Assembly: GCA_023445955.1 (NCBI GenBank)
Contig: JAEXJH010000072.1
Span: 1-5,046 of the forward strand
Origin: Pseudomonadota bacterium
GTDB lineage: Bacteria; Pseudomonadota; Alphaproteobacteria; Caulobacterales; Caulobacteraceae
Reading direction: 5' to 3'
Length of the DNA: 5,046 nt
Shown: in pieces, positions 1 through 5,046 of the stretch
How positions within the stretch are numbered: position 1 is the stretch's first letter
Layout: each line of letters begins with the position of its first letter
Notes under the pieces: model-generated
What the model was told of the DNA's origin: nothing
Databases searched by the model: none
The model's input: only the letters and a program-made list of their open reading frames with translations
Position numbers and translations under genes: made by a program

Positions 1-16
1 CTTCGCGGCCGCGCCA

Positions 17-36
17 CCTCCCCCAAAAGGGGGAGG
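17..36. repeat. 8-bp perfect hairpin after the dioxygenase gene
   Basis: CCTCCCCC (17-24) and GGGGGAGG (29-36) are perfect inverted repeats around an AAAA loop. The hairpin lies 6 bases past the stop codon of the minus-strand dioxygenase gene, so it would form at the 3' end of that mRNA. No T-run follows on the minus strand (the next bases are TGGCGCGG), so it is not a textbook intrinsic terminator. It could still stabilise the transcript end or pause RNA polymerase. The CTCCCCC...GGGAGGAGA arrangement recurs at 2866-2886, also directly after a gene, which suggests a dispersed intergenic element. The structure is seen directly; its role is inferred. Confidence 0.6.
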
Positions 37-42
37 AGAGGT

Positions 43-819
43 TTATGCCGTTCCGATTTTGACCCCCGTCATCGAGATCGCCGCGAACACGTCGTCCGTG
101 AAGAAGCTCACCGGCTCCCCCTTCGCCTGCGCGCCCAGCACATACAGCAGCGGCAGATAGTGCTCGGCGCTGTTGATCGAGATTTCCGCATCCGGCCCCA
201 GCGACCGCCAGTCGATCAGCGGATCATGTTCGCCCGCCAGGATCAGCGCCTTGGCCTTCTCGTTGAACCGATCCGCCCATTCCGGCGCCTCCAGCCTGCG
301 GAAGTCGGCCGCGCGCAGGTTATGGACGATGTCGCCACTGCCCATGATCAGCACGCCTTCGTCGCGCAGCGACGCCAGTCGCTTCCCAGCCTCGTAGTGC
401 CAGCGATCCGGGCGGCCGCGGTCGATGCTGAGCTGCACCACCGGCACGTCCGCATCGGGATACATCGGTCTCAGAACGCCCCAGGCGCCGTGGTCCAGGC
501 CGCGGGTCGGGTGCTGCACCACCCCATCGGGCGACAGCAGCTCGGCGACCCGCGCCGCCAGGGCCGGATCGCCGGGCGCGCGGTACTGGACGTCGAACAG
601 CGCCTGCGGGAAGCCGCCGAAATCGTGGATCGTCTCCGGCGCCGGCGAAGCGCTAACGGCCGAAGCGCCGCGCGATTCCCAGTGGGCGCTGATCATCAGC
701 ACCGCCTTGGGACGGGGCAGGGTGTCGCCGAGCCGGCGCCAGTCGCGGCTCCAGGCGTTGTCCTCGATGGCGTTCATCGGCGAGCCGTGGCCGACGAACA
801 GGACGGGCATGCGAGACAT
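43..819 (-). CDS. ygiD: YgiD-type LigB-family extradiol dioxygenase (4,5-DOPA dioxygenase)
   Basis: The predicted 258-residue cytosolic protein belongs to the class III (LigB-type) extradiol ring-cleavage dioxygenases, DODA/YgiD group. E. coli YgiD opens the catechol ring of L-DOPA. The natural substrate here is unknown. The family pattern runs along the whole length: RMPVLFVGHGSPMN (3-16), ISAHW (43-47), IHDFGGFPQALFD (64-76), DHGAWGVL (109-116), PVVQLSID (126-133), GSGDIVHNLR (160-169) and EHYLPLLYVLGA (219-230). His11, His46 and His166 are the likely metal ligands, and His110 and His220 are further conserved histidines near the active site. I chose ATG 819 because GATAGG lies 7 bases upstream and the resulting MSRMP start resembles that of E. 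coli YgiD. ATG 810 is possible. The TTG at 840 is less likely. The gene is transcribed away from the acyltransferase. Family assignment is firm; substrate is not. Confidence 0.93.
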   Translation of the reverse strand: MSRMPVLFVGHGSPMNAIEDNAWSRDWRRLGDTLPRPKAVLMISAHWESRGASAVSASPAPETIHDFGGFPQALFDVQYRAPGDPALAARVAELLSPDGVVQHPTRGLDHGAWGVLRPMYPDADVPVVQLSIDRGRPDRWHYEAGKRLASLRDEGVLIMGSGDIVHNLRAADFRRLEAPEWADRFNEKAKALILAGEHDPLIDWRSLGPDAEISINSAEHYLPLLYVLGAQAKGEPVSFFTDDVFAAISMTGVKIGTA

Positions 820-922
820 TGGAATACCTATCGGAAACAAGTCTAGTTACAGATAGTCGCCGTGACGCCACACCGCAAGACGACGTTCCGGACACGGCTT
901 TCGCACGGCCGACGCCTTTGTT
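820..922. other. divergent intergenic region between dioxygenase and acyltransferase genes
   Basis: These 103 bases must carry promoters for both divergent genes. On the minus strand a weak candidate has a -35 of TTGCGG (878-873), a 17-base spacer and a -10 of TATCTG (855-850), which would give a leader of roughly 25 bases for the dioxygenase. Each box matches the sigma-70 consensus at only 3 of 6 positions. No convincing plus-strand promoter was found. A CACGGC direct repeat (893-898 and 904-909) is spaced 11 bases apart, about one helical turn, just upstream of the acyltransferase start. No clear regulator box is recognisable. Confidence 0.35.
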
Positions 923-2083
923 ATGGCCAGGACTGTGACCGTCCCGCTTCCCCAGATTCCTCCGGATGAGCCGCAGGCCGCGGTCGTCCTGGAGCGCCCG
1001 GACAAAGAGGCCGTTCGGGGCGGCGCGCTGGATTTCCTGCGCTTCCTCGCCTCGCTGCTGATCGTCGTCTACCACTACGGCGCCGAGAGCCCGATGCGGA
1101 TCGAGCGCTTCGGCCAGGTGTTCTCGCGCGGTTTTCTGGCGACGGACTTCTTCCTGATGCTGAGCGGCTACGTGCTGGGCCGGGCCTATGGCGGCTCGGT
1201 GCTGAGCGGGCGGGTCTCGCCGGTGCGGTTCTGGATGCGCCGGGCCGGGCGGGTGTGGCCGGGGCACCTGGTCGTGCTGGGCTTCCTGGTCGTGCTGGTC
1301 CTGATCCTCAACACGGTCGGCACCGACGCCCACAAGCCCAGCCGTTTTGCTTGGGACCAGCTGCCGGCCCAGGCCTTCCTGGTCCATGCCTGGGGGTTCA
1401 CCAGCGACGGCTGGAACCTGCCCAGCTGGTCGCTGTCGGCGCTGATCGTCTGCTACGCCCTGTTCCCGCTCTTCTGGAAAACGGTCAGCAAGATCCGCCA
1501 CGCCTGGATCCTGCCGCTGATCGGCGCCGCGATCCTGGCCGTGTTCGAGGTCCTCGCCCGCCACGTCTTCCATCACGCCCTGCCGGACCTGCAGTTCCAG
1601 TACGGCGTCGTGCGCGCCCTGCCGCTGTTCGTGCTGGGCGTCTGCCTGGCCCGCGCCGTCGACATGCGCTGGCCTTCGGAGCAGGCGGCCAAGATCCTGC
1701 TGTGGAGCGGCGTCGCCCTCCTGGTGATCACCCAACCGCTGGACCGCTACGCCCTGCCCGACACCTGGATGTTCGACACGCCCTCGCTCGTGGCCATCGC
1801 CATGATCGTGCTAGGCGCGGGCCGCCTGCCGGTCAGGCGCCCTCAGCGGTGGATCGAGGAGGGCGCCAAGCTGTCGTTCGCCCTCTTCATCACCCACATC
1901 TTCGTCGGCGTGATCTATTGGAGCGGGGTCCACAAGCTGATCGAGACCGTGCCGATCGGCATCGGCTGGCAGTGGCTGATGTGGCTGGCCGGTTTCCCGA
2001 TCGCCTACGGGTTCGCCTGGCTCTTTCACACCTATGTCGACCAGCCGTTGCAGGATCGCATCCAGCCGCTTTTGAGGAAGTAG
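923..2083 (+). CDS. membrane acyltransferase, acyltransferase-3 family
   Basis: The predicted 386-residue polytopic inner-membrane protein has about ten hydrophobic helices. Members of this family move acyl groups such as acetyl or succinyl onto sugars, polysaccharides, lipids or antibiotics. Matching family features are LDFLRFLASLLIVVYHYG (36-53, with His51), FFLMLSGYVLGRAY (76-89), MRRAGRVWPGHL (105-116), LPSWSLSALIVCY (166-178) and KLSFALFITH in the last third. The N-terminal 30 residues are hydrophilic and proline-rich. The WSLS motif is usually followed by a residue and then Glu; here Leu174 stands at that place, so the enzyme may be atypical. ATG 923 has no Shine-Dalgarno sequence upstream (CCTTTGTT precedes it). 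GTG 935 is in frame but also poorly placed. The phosphatase gene begins one base after the stop. Family is confident; the acceptor molecule is unknown. Confidence 0.88.
   Translation: MARTVTVPLPQIPPDEPQAAVVLERPDKEAVRGGALDFLRFLASLLIVVYHYGAESPMRIERFGQVFSRGFLATDFFLMLSGYVLGRAYGGSVLSGRVSPVRFWMRRAGRVWPGHLVVLGFLVVLVLILNTVGTDAHKPSRFAWDQLPAQAFLVHAWGFTSDGWNLPSWSLSALIVCYALFPLFWKTVSKIRHAWILPLIGAAILAVFEVLARHVFHHALPDLQFQYGVVRALPLFVLGVCLARAVDMRWPSEQAAKILLWSGVALLVITQPLDRYALPDTWMFDTPSLVAIAMIVLGAGRLPVRRPQRWIEEGAKLSFALFITHIFVGVIYWSGVHKLIETVPIGIGWQWLMWLAGFPIAYGFAWLFHTYVDQPLQDRIQPLLRK
2074..2080 (+). promoter_or_regulatory. ribosome binding site of the phosphatase gene, inside the acyltransferase gene
   Basis: GAGGAAG sits in the last codons of the acyltransferase gene; its GAGGA core ends 6 bases before ATG 2085. 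The acyltransferase stop TAG (2081-2083) lies between this site and the ATG, so ribosomes finishing the first protein end right at the second start. This supports translational coupling and fixes the phosphatase start. Confidence 0.75.
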
Positions 2084-2084
2084 A

Positions 2085-2858
2085 ATGACCCGGCACATCC
2101 CGCTCCAAGGCGTCGAGAACTTCCGCGATTTCGGCGACTACGCCGCGGGGGAGGGGCGTCTGAAGCGGGGCGTGCTGTTCCGCGCCGCCCACCAGGCCGA
2201 GGCGACGGACGCCGATCTCGAGGCCCTGGCGGCGATGGGCATCGTCACCCTGGTCGACCTGCGCCGGCCCAACGAGCGCGAGCGTTCGCCCTCGCGGCGC
2301 TGGACGGGCTTTTCGGCCCAGGTGATTGACAACGACCTGGGCGTCACCGGCGTGGATCCCTGGCTGGAGTTCATCACCAGCACGGACCTCACGGTGGATA
2401 CCGTCCACGACTACATGGACGAGTACTATCGCCGCCTGCCGTTCAAGGAGCGGCACATCGACCTCTTCCGGCGTTACTTCCTGGCCCTGGCCGAGGGAAA
2501 GGGGCCGGCCCTGATCCACTGCGCGGCGGGCAAGGACCGCACCGGCGTTCTGGCCGCCCTGACCCACCACATCGCCGGGGTCAGCGACGACGACGTCATC
2601 GACGACTACCTGCTGACCAACGACCCGACCCGCTTCGACCGCCGCGGCGCGATGTTCATGGATCACATCCAGGGCCTCACCGGCCGGCGCCCGGACGAGG
2701 CCGCCATGCGCGCGGCGATGGGCGTCGAGGCGCGGTACCTCGCGGCGGCGTTCGAGGTGATCAAGGACCAGCATGGGACGCTGGACGGGTATCTGGAGCA
2801 GGCGGTGGGGATCGATGCGGACACGCGCGAGAAGGTGCGGGCGCACATCCTTCTCTAG
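2085..2858 (+). CDS. CX5R tyrosine/lipid phosphatase (Y_phosphatase3-like, PtpB-type)
   Basis: The predicted 257-residue soluble protein has no signal peptide. The catalytic loop HCAAGKDRTG (145-154) has nucleophile Cys146 and phosphate-binding Arg152, the CX5R signature of protein tyrosine phosphatases. The Lys-Asp inside the loop is typical of the MptpB/LipA branch (Y_phosphatase3), some members of which also remove phosphate from phosphoinositides. The N-terminal ENFRDFGDY (11-19) and RGVLFRAAH (28-36) are also typical of this branch. Asp58 in VDLRRPNE (57-64) lies in the usual post-strand position. Length fits the family. It follows the acyltransferase by one base and is probably translated by coupling to it. 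The substrate may be a phosphoprotein, a phosphosugar or a lipid phosphate; nothing in the sequence decides this. ATG 2085 is supported by the upstream GAGGA. Confidence 0.9.
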   Translation: MTRHIPLQGVENFRDFGDYAAGEGRLKRGVLFRAAHQAEATDADLEALAAMGIVTLVDLRRPNERERSPSRRWTGFSAQVIDNDLGVTGVDPWLEFITSTDLTVDTVHDYMDEYYRRLPFKERHIDLFRRYFLALAEGKGPALIHCAAGKDRTGVLAALTHHIAGVSDDDVIDDYLLTNDPTRFDRRGAMFMDHIQGLTGRRPDEAAMRAAMGVEARYLAAAFEVIKDQHGTLDGYLEQAVGIDADTREKVRAHILL

Positions 2859-2890
2859 GGATCTGCTCCCCCTGCGAGGGAGGAGAATCC
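2859..2890. repeat. imperfect hairpin after the phosphatase gene
   Basis: Directly after the phosphatase stop, GGATCT (2859-2864) and CTCCC (2866-2870) pair with GGGAG (2878-2882), AG (2884-2885) and ATCC (2887-2890). This gives about 11 base pairs with one G-G mismatch, one bulged A and a 7-base loop. No T-run follows (ATAACGTG), so it is a terminator-like or transcript-stabilising structure at best. It shares CTCCCCC and GGGAGGAGA, in the same order and orientation, with the hairpin at 17-36. The likeness points to a dispersed intergenic repeat family. Confidence 0.5.
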
Positions 2891-2900
2891 ATAACGTGAC

Positions 2901-2912
2901 AAACGCTCGTTT
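2901..2912. promoter_or_regulatory. possible operator: AAACG-CT-CGTTT inverted repeat
   Basis: AAACG (2901-2905) and CGTTT (2908-2912) form a perfect 5-base inverted repeat with a 2-base spacer, 58 bases upstream of the transporter start. The layout resembles short palindromes bound by TetR-type repressors upstream of transporter genes. GTGACA (2896-2901), which overlaps its left edge, differs from a -35 consensus by one base, but no good -10 follows at the right distance. No regulator gene lies in the window. The repeat is seen; its use as an operator is inference. Confidence 0.3.
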
Positions 2913-2924
2913 AAGGTCCAGCCT

Positions 2925-2965
2925 CACCTGACGGCCCCATCAGAGGGCCGAGCGTCATCAGGGTG
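2925..2965 (+). promoter_or_regulatory. foldable leader upstream of the transporter start
   Basis: Two mutually exclusive foldings are visible. In one, TGAC (2929-2932) and GGCCC (2933-2937) pair with GGGCC (2945-2949) and GTCA (2954-2957), leaving a 4-base bulge and a 7-base loop. In the other, CACCTGA (2925-2931) pairs with TCAGGGTG (2958-2965) with one bulged G, and this would cover AGGG (2960-2963), the likely ribosome binding site of the transporter. Both require that the transcript start upstream of 2925. No known riboswitch was recognised. Confidence 0.3.
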
Positions 2966-2969
2966 TGGT

Positions 2970-4409
2970 ATGAGCGAGTTGGCGGGCGCGCCTCCGGGCA
3001 TGAGTGACGTCGCGGGTGATGACACCCTCGTCCCGGCCCCCAAACAGAAGCTCTCCCGCAGCGCGCTCAGCTGGATCCTGCACCAGGGCGCCCGTGATCC
3101 CTACGTGATCCTGGTCACCATCTACGTCTTCTCGCCCTACTTCTCGCGGGTGCTGGTCGGCGATCCGGTCCGGGGCCAGGCGACCGTCGCCGACATCTCC
3201 ACCGTCTATGGCGTGCTGACCGCGATCCTGGCCCCGATCCTGGGGGCCTCGATCGAGCGGTTCGGGCCGCGCAAGCCGTTCATGGCCGGGATCCTGGCGA
3301 TCATGGCGCCGCTGCTGTTCGCCCTGTGGTGGGCCAAGCCCGGCGGCCTGCCGGTCGATCTGGTGGGCGTGGTCCTGATCATCCTGGGCGTGGCCTATAA
3401 CTGCGGCGACGTGCTGCAGAACTCGCTGCTGTCGCGCTCGGCGGAGAAGGGGCAAGAGCCGGTGCTGTCGGGGCTGGGCTACGCCCTGGCCAACGCCCTG
3501 TCGGTCACCCTGCTGATCTTCGTGATGTGGGCGTTCGTGCTGCCGGGCGTCGTGCCCTGGTCGTTCGTGCCGTCCGCCCCCCTCTTCGGCCTCAGCCAGG
3601 CCGAGCACGAGCCCAGCCGCATCGTCGGCCCGATGTCGGCGACGGTGATGCTGCTGGGCGCGATCCCGTTCTTCCTGTGGACCCGCGACGCCCCGCGCGC
3701 TGGCGCCACGCTGGTCGGGGCGATCAAGGACGGCATCAAGCTGATCATCGACACCTTCGGCAACCTCAAGGGCCATGCCGACGTCGCCAAGTTCCTGGGC
3801 GCGCGGATGCTGTACTGCGACGGCATGACGGCGCTCTTGATCTTCGGCGGGCTGTTCGCGGCCGGCCTGATGAAGTGGGGCGAGCTGGAGATGCTGGCCT
3901 ACGGCATCTCGCTGTCGATCTTCGGCGTGCTGGGCGGGCTGATCGCACCGTGGTTCGACAAGACCCTGGGCCCGCGCCGGGCGATCCAGGTCGAGGTCGG
4001 CATGTGCATCCTGGTGCTGCTGGGCACCTTGGGCATGGGCCGCGAGAAGATCCTCTATTTCTGGAGCTGGGACGCGGCGACGCACCCGCCGATCTGGAGC
4101 TTCCCGCTGTTCAACACCTTGCCGCAGATCATCTATCTGGGCCTGGGTCTGCTGATCGCCGTCTTCGTCACGGCCCAGTACGCGTCGAGCCGCACGCTGC
4201 TGGTGCGCCTGGCGCCGCCGGACCGTATGGCGGCGTTCTTCGGCCTGTTCTCGCTGTCGGGCACGGCGACCATGTGGCTGGGCTCGCTGCTGGTGGCCCT
4301 GGCGACCAAGATCTTCGCCAGCCAGGTGGCGGGCTTCATCCCGATCGCGGGGTTGCTGGCCCTGGGGCTGGTGGGGCTGTTCACGGTGAAGGGCGGGGGA
4401 CGGGAGTAG
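2970..4409 (+). CDS. MFS transporter, UMF1/Atg22-like
   Basis: The predicted 479-residue inner-membrane protein has about twelve hydrophobic helices in two halves, with a hydrophilic N-terminal tail of about 30 residues. GASIERFGPRKPF (92-104) is a form of the major facilitator loop 2-3 motif (GxxxDRxGRR, with Glu96 replacing Asp). WILHQGARDPYVILVTIYVF (35-54) followed by SPYFS (55-59) is laid out like the first helix of UMF1/Atg22-type transporters, although the usual Asp-Trp-Ala-Asn-Ser core is not kept. Yeast Atg22 exports amino acids from the vacuole; bacterial UMF1 substrates are mostly unknown, and I do not assign one here. ATG 2970 has AGGG six bases upstream. ATG 3000 (residue 11) is a weaker alternative. 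A GC-rich inverted repeat overlaps the stop codon. MFS membership is firm; the subgroup is likely. Confidence 0.87.
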   Translation: MSELAGAPPGMSDVAGDDTLVPAPKQKLSRSALSWILHQGARDPYVILVTIYVFSPYFSRVLVGDPVRGQATVADISTVYGVLTAILAPILGASIERFGPRKPFMAGILAIMAPLLFALWWAKPGGLPVDLVGVVLIILGVAYNCGDVLQNSLLSRSAEKGQEPVLSGLGYALANALSVTLLIFVMWAFVLPGVVPWSFVPSAPLFGLSQAEHEPSRIVGPMSATVMLLGAIPFFLWTRDAPRAGATLVGAIKDGIKLIIDTFGNLKGHADVAKFLGARMLYCDGMTALLIFGGLFAAGLMKWGELEMLAYGISLSIFGVLGGLIAPWFDKTLGPRRAIQVEVGMCILVLLGTLGMGREKILYFWSWDAATHPPIWSFPLFNTLPQIIYLGLGLLIAVFVTAQYASSRTLLVRLAPPDRMAAFFGLFSLSGTATMWLGSLLVALATKIFASQVAGFIPIAGLLALGLVGLFTVKGGGRE

Positions 4410-4417
4410 TCCCCGCC
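4392..4417 (+). other. GC-rich stem-loop across the transporter stop codon
   Basis: GGC (4392-4394) and GGGGA (4396-4400) pair with TCCCC (4410-4414) and GCC (4415-4417), with G4395 bulged and a 9-base loop containing the TAG stop. The right arm also belongs to a perfect 12-base palindrome, CCCGCCGGCGGG (4412-4423). No T-run follows, so this is a weak terminator at most. It might slow polymerase or ribosomes between the transporter and pabB. The pairing is seen; the function is inferred. Confidence 0.35.
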
Positions 4418-4441
4418 GGCGGGAGCCGCTATCACCCGCCC

Positions 4442-5046
4442 ATGCGCCGCGTCGCTCTTCTCACCGCCCCCTGGCGCGAGCCGGTGTGGGCGCTGGCTCC
4501 GTTTCGGGACGAGCCCTACGCCTGCGCGCTGGTCACCGGCGGGGGCGGGCGCTGGTCGTATCTGCTGCGTGCGCCGGACGCCGTCTTCGATGAAGCGGTC
4601 GAGCCGTTCGCGGCGCTGAGCGATCTCGTTGGCCCTCGCCTGTCCAGCGATCCCGACGGGCCGCCATTCCAGGGCGGCGTCGTGGGGCTGGCGGCCTACG
4701 AACTGGGCGACCGGGTCGAGGCGCTGAACCTCGCCCGCACCGCCTGGCCGGACCTGACCTGCGCCCGCTATCCGGCGCTGCTGGCCTTCGACCACCACGC
4801 GCGGCAGGTCGTCGCCGTGGGACGCGGTGAGACCGACGGCGAGGCGCAGAGCCGCGCCCGCGACGCCTTGGCCTGGCTCGAGGCGCCCGCCGATCAACCA
4901 AGCTTCGAAGGCCCCCTGTGCGCCGACCTCGTCGCCTCCGACGGCGAGGCCTATGAGGCTGCGGTGGCGGGGGTCGTGGGCCGCATCCTGTCCGGCGAGA
5001 TCTTCCAGGCCAACATTGCCCGCGCCTGGACCGGACGGCTCGCCGC
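4442..5046 (+). CDS. pabB: aminodeoxychorismate synthase component I (5' part)
   Basis: The open frame runs 201 codons plus two bases to the window edge without a stop, so the gene is cut by the window. PabB, with the glutaminase PabA, makes 4-amino-4-deoxychorismate from chorismate for p-aminobenzoate and folate synthesis in the cytosol. The visible part shows the N-terminal domain of the chorismate-utilising family: FQGGVVGLAAYELGDRVE (76-93) and RYPALLAFDHHARQVV (109-124). The start of the chorismate-binding domain follows, with SDGEAYEAAV (166-175) and ILSGEIFQANIA (182-193), the counterpart of the family's GDIYQVNLS motif. No LLES-like tryptophan-feedback motif is seen near the N-terminus, which favours PabB over TrpE. 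ATG 4442 has only GGGAG 16 bases upstream, too far for a normal ribosome binding site. The gene starts 32 bases after the transporter stop. A fused PabC domain beyond the edge cannot be excluded. Confidence 0.87.
   Translation, partial: MRRVALLTAPWREPVWALAPFRDEPYACALVTGGGGRWSYLLRAPDAVFDEAVEPFAALSDLVGPRLSSDPDGPPFQGGVVGLAAYELGDRVEALNLARTAWPDLTCARYPALLAFDHHARQVVAVGRGETDGEAQSRARDALAWLEAPADQPSFEGPLCADLVASDGEAYEAAVAGVVGRILSGEIFQANIARAWTGRLA

Noticed and set aside
17..36. Calling the hairpin after the dioxygenase gene a rho-independent terminator
   Set aside because: The stem is strong, but no T-run follows on the minus strand, so only a repeat or 3'-end structure is claimed.
820..840. TTG start at 840 for the dioxygenase, adding seven residues
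   Set aside because: ATG 819 has a better-placed purine-rich site, gives an N-terminus matching E. coli YgiD, and the extra residues are not family-like.
160..846. Long plus-strand open frame opposite the dioxygenase gene
   Set aside because: The opposite strand encodes a full, recognisable YgiD-type enzyme. This frame is arginine-rich and resembles no family I know, as expected of a GC-rich shadow frame.
653..1735. Minus-strand open frame of 360 codons overlapping both the dioxygenase and acyltransferase genes
   Set aside because: It is rich in Asp, Gln, Arg and His without a recognisable domain and cuts across two well-supported genes and their promoter region.
1255..2088. Plus-strand open frame of 277 codons inside the acyltransferase gene
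   Set aside because: It is Arg/Pro/Gly-rich and frame-shifted against an acyltransferase frame with clear family motifs.
1890..2927. Minus-strand open frame of 345 codons opposite the phosphatase gene
   Set aside because: It spans the phosphatase, the end of the acyltransferase and an intergenic hairpin, and has no family-like motif.
2958..4085. Minus-strand open frame of 375 codons opposite the transporter gene
   Set aside because: Its composition is low-complexity (Gln, His, Asp, Arg), the typical antisense image of a membrane protein in GC-rich DNA.
4133..4897. Minus-strand open frame of 254 codons opposite pabB
   Set aside because: The plus strand carries pabB motifs in an open frame from 4442 to the window end. 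The minus frame has no recognisable domain.

Overview
The window looks like an ordinary chromosomal stretch of a GC-rich alphaproteobacterium. Caulobacter or a close relative is the best guess. This rests on protein style, the very strong G/C bias at third codon positions, weak or absent Shine-Dalgarno sites at several starts, and short CTCCCCC...GGGAGGAGA hairpins between genes. The genus assignment is inference; no rRNA or marker gene is present. No tRNA, rRNA, insertion sequence, phage gene or CRISPR array was seen.

Layout. Positions 43-819 (minus strand) encode a YgiD-type LigB-family extradiol dioxygenase, with a strong hairpin just past its stop. A 103-base divergent intergenic region separates it from a plus-strand pair: a membrane acyltransferase of the acyltransferase-3 family (923-2083), and a CX5R tyrosine/lipid phosphatase (2085-2858). 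The phosphatase ATG begins one base after the acyltransferase stop, and its ribosome binding site lies inside the acyltransferase gene. A 111-base gap follows. It holds a second hairpin of the same type, a small inverted repeat that could be an operator, and a foldable leader. Next come a 12-helix MFS transporter resembling the UMF1/Atg22 group (2970-4409) and, 32 bases later, the 5' part of pabB (4442 to the window end), encoding aminodeoxychorismate synthase component I.

How the genes may work together. The acyltransferase and phosphatase are almost certainly co-transcribed and probably translationally coupled, so a shared role, perhaps in modifying an envelope component, is plausible but not shown. 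The dioxygenase is transcribed away from them and is a separate unit. The transporter and pabB are close enough to share a transcript, but no functional link between them is evident. PabB acts in folate synthesis.

I found no convincing undescribed multi-gene system here. The points most worth checking are the coupled acyltransferase-phosphatase pair, the acyltransferase lacking a usual motif glutamate, the repeated intergenic hairpin, and the transporter leader whose folding could hide its ribosome binding site.
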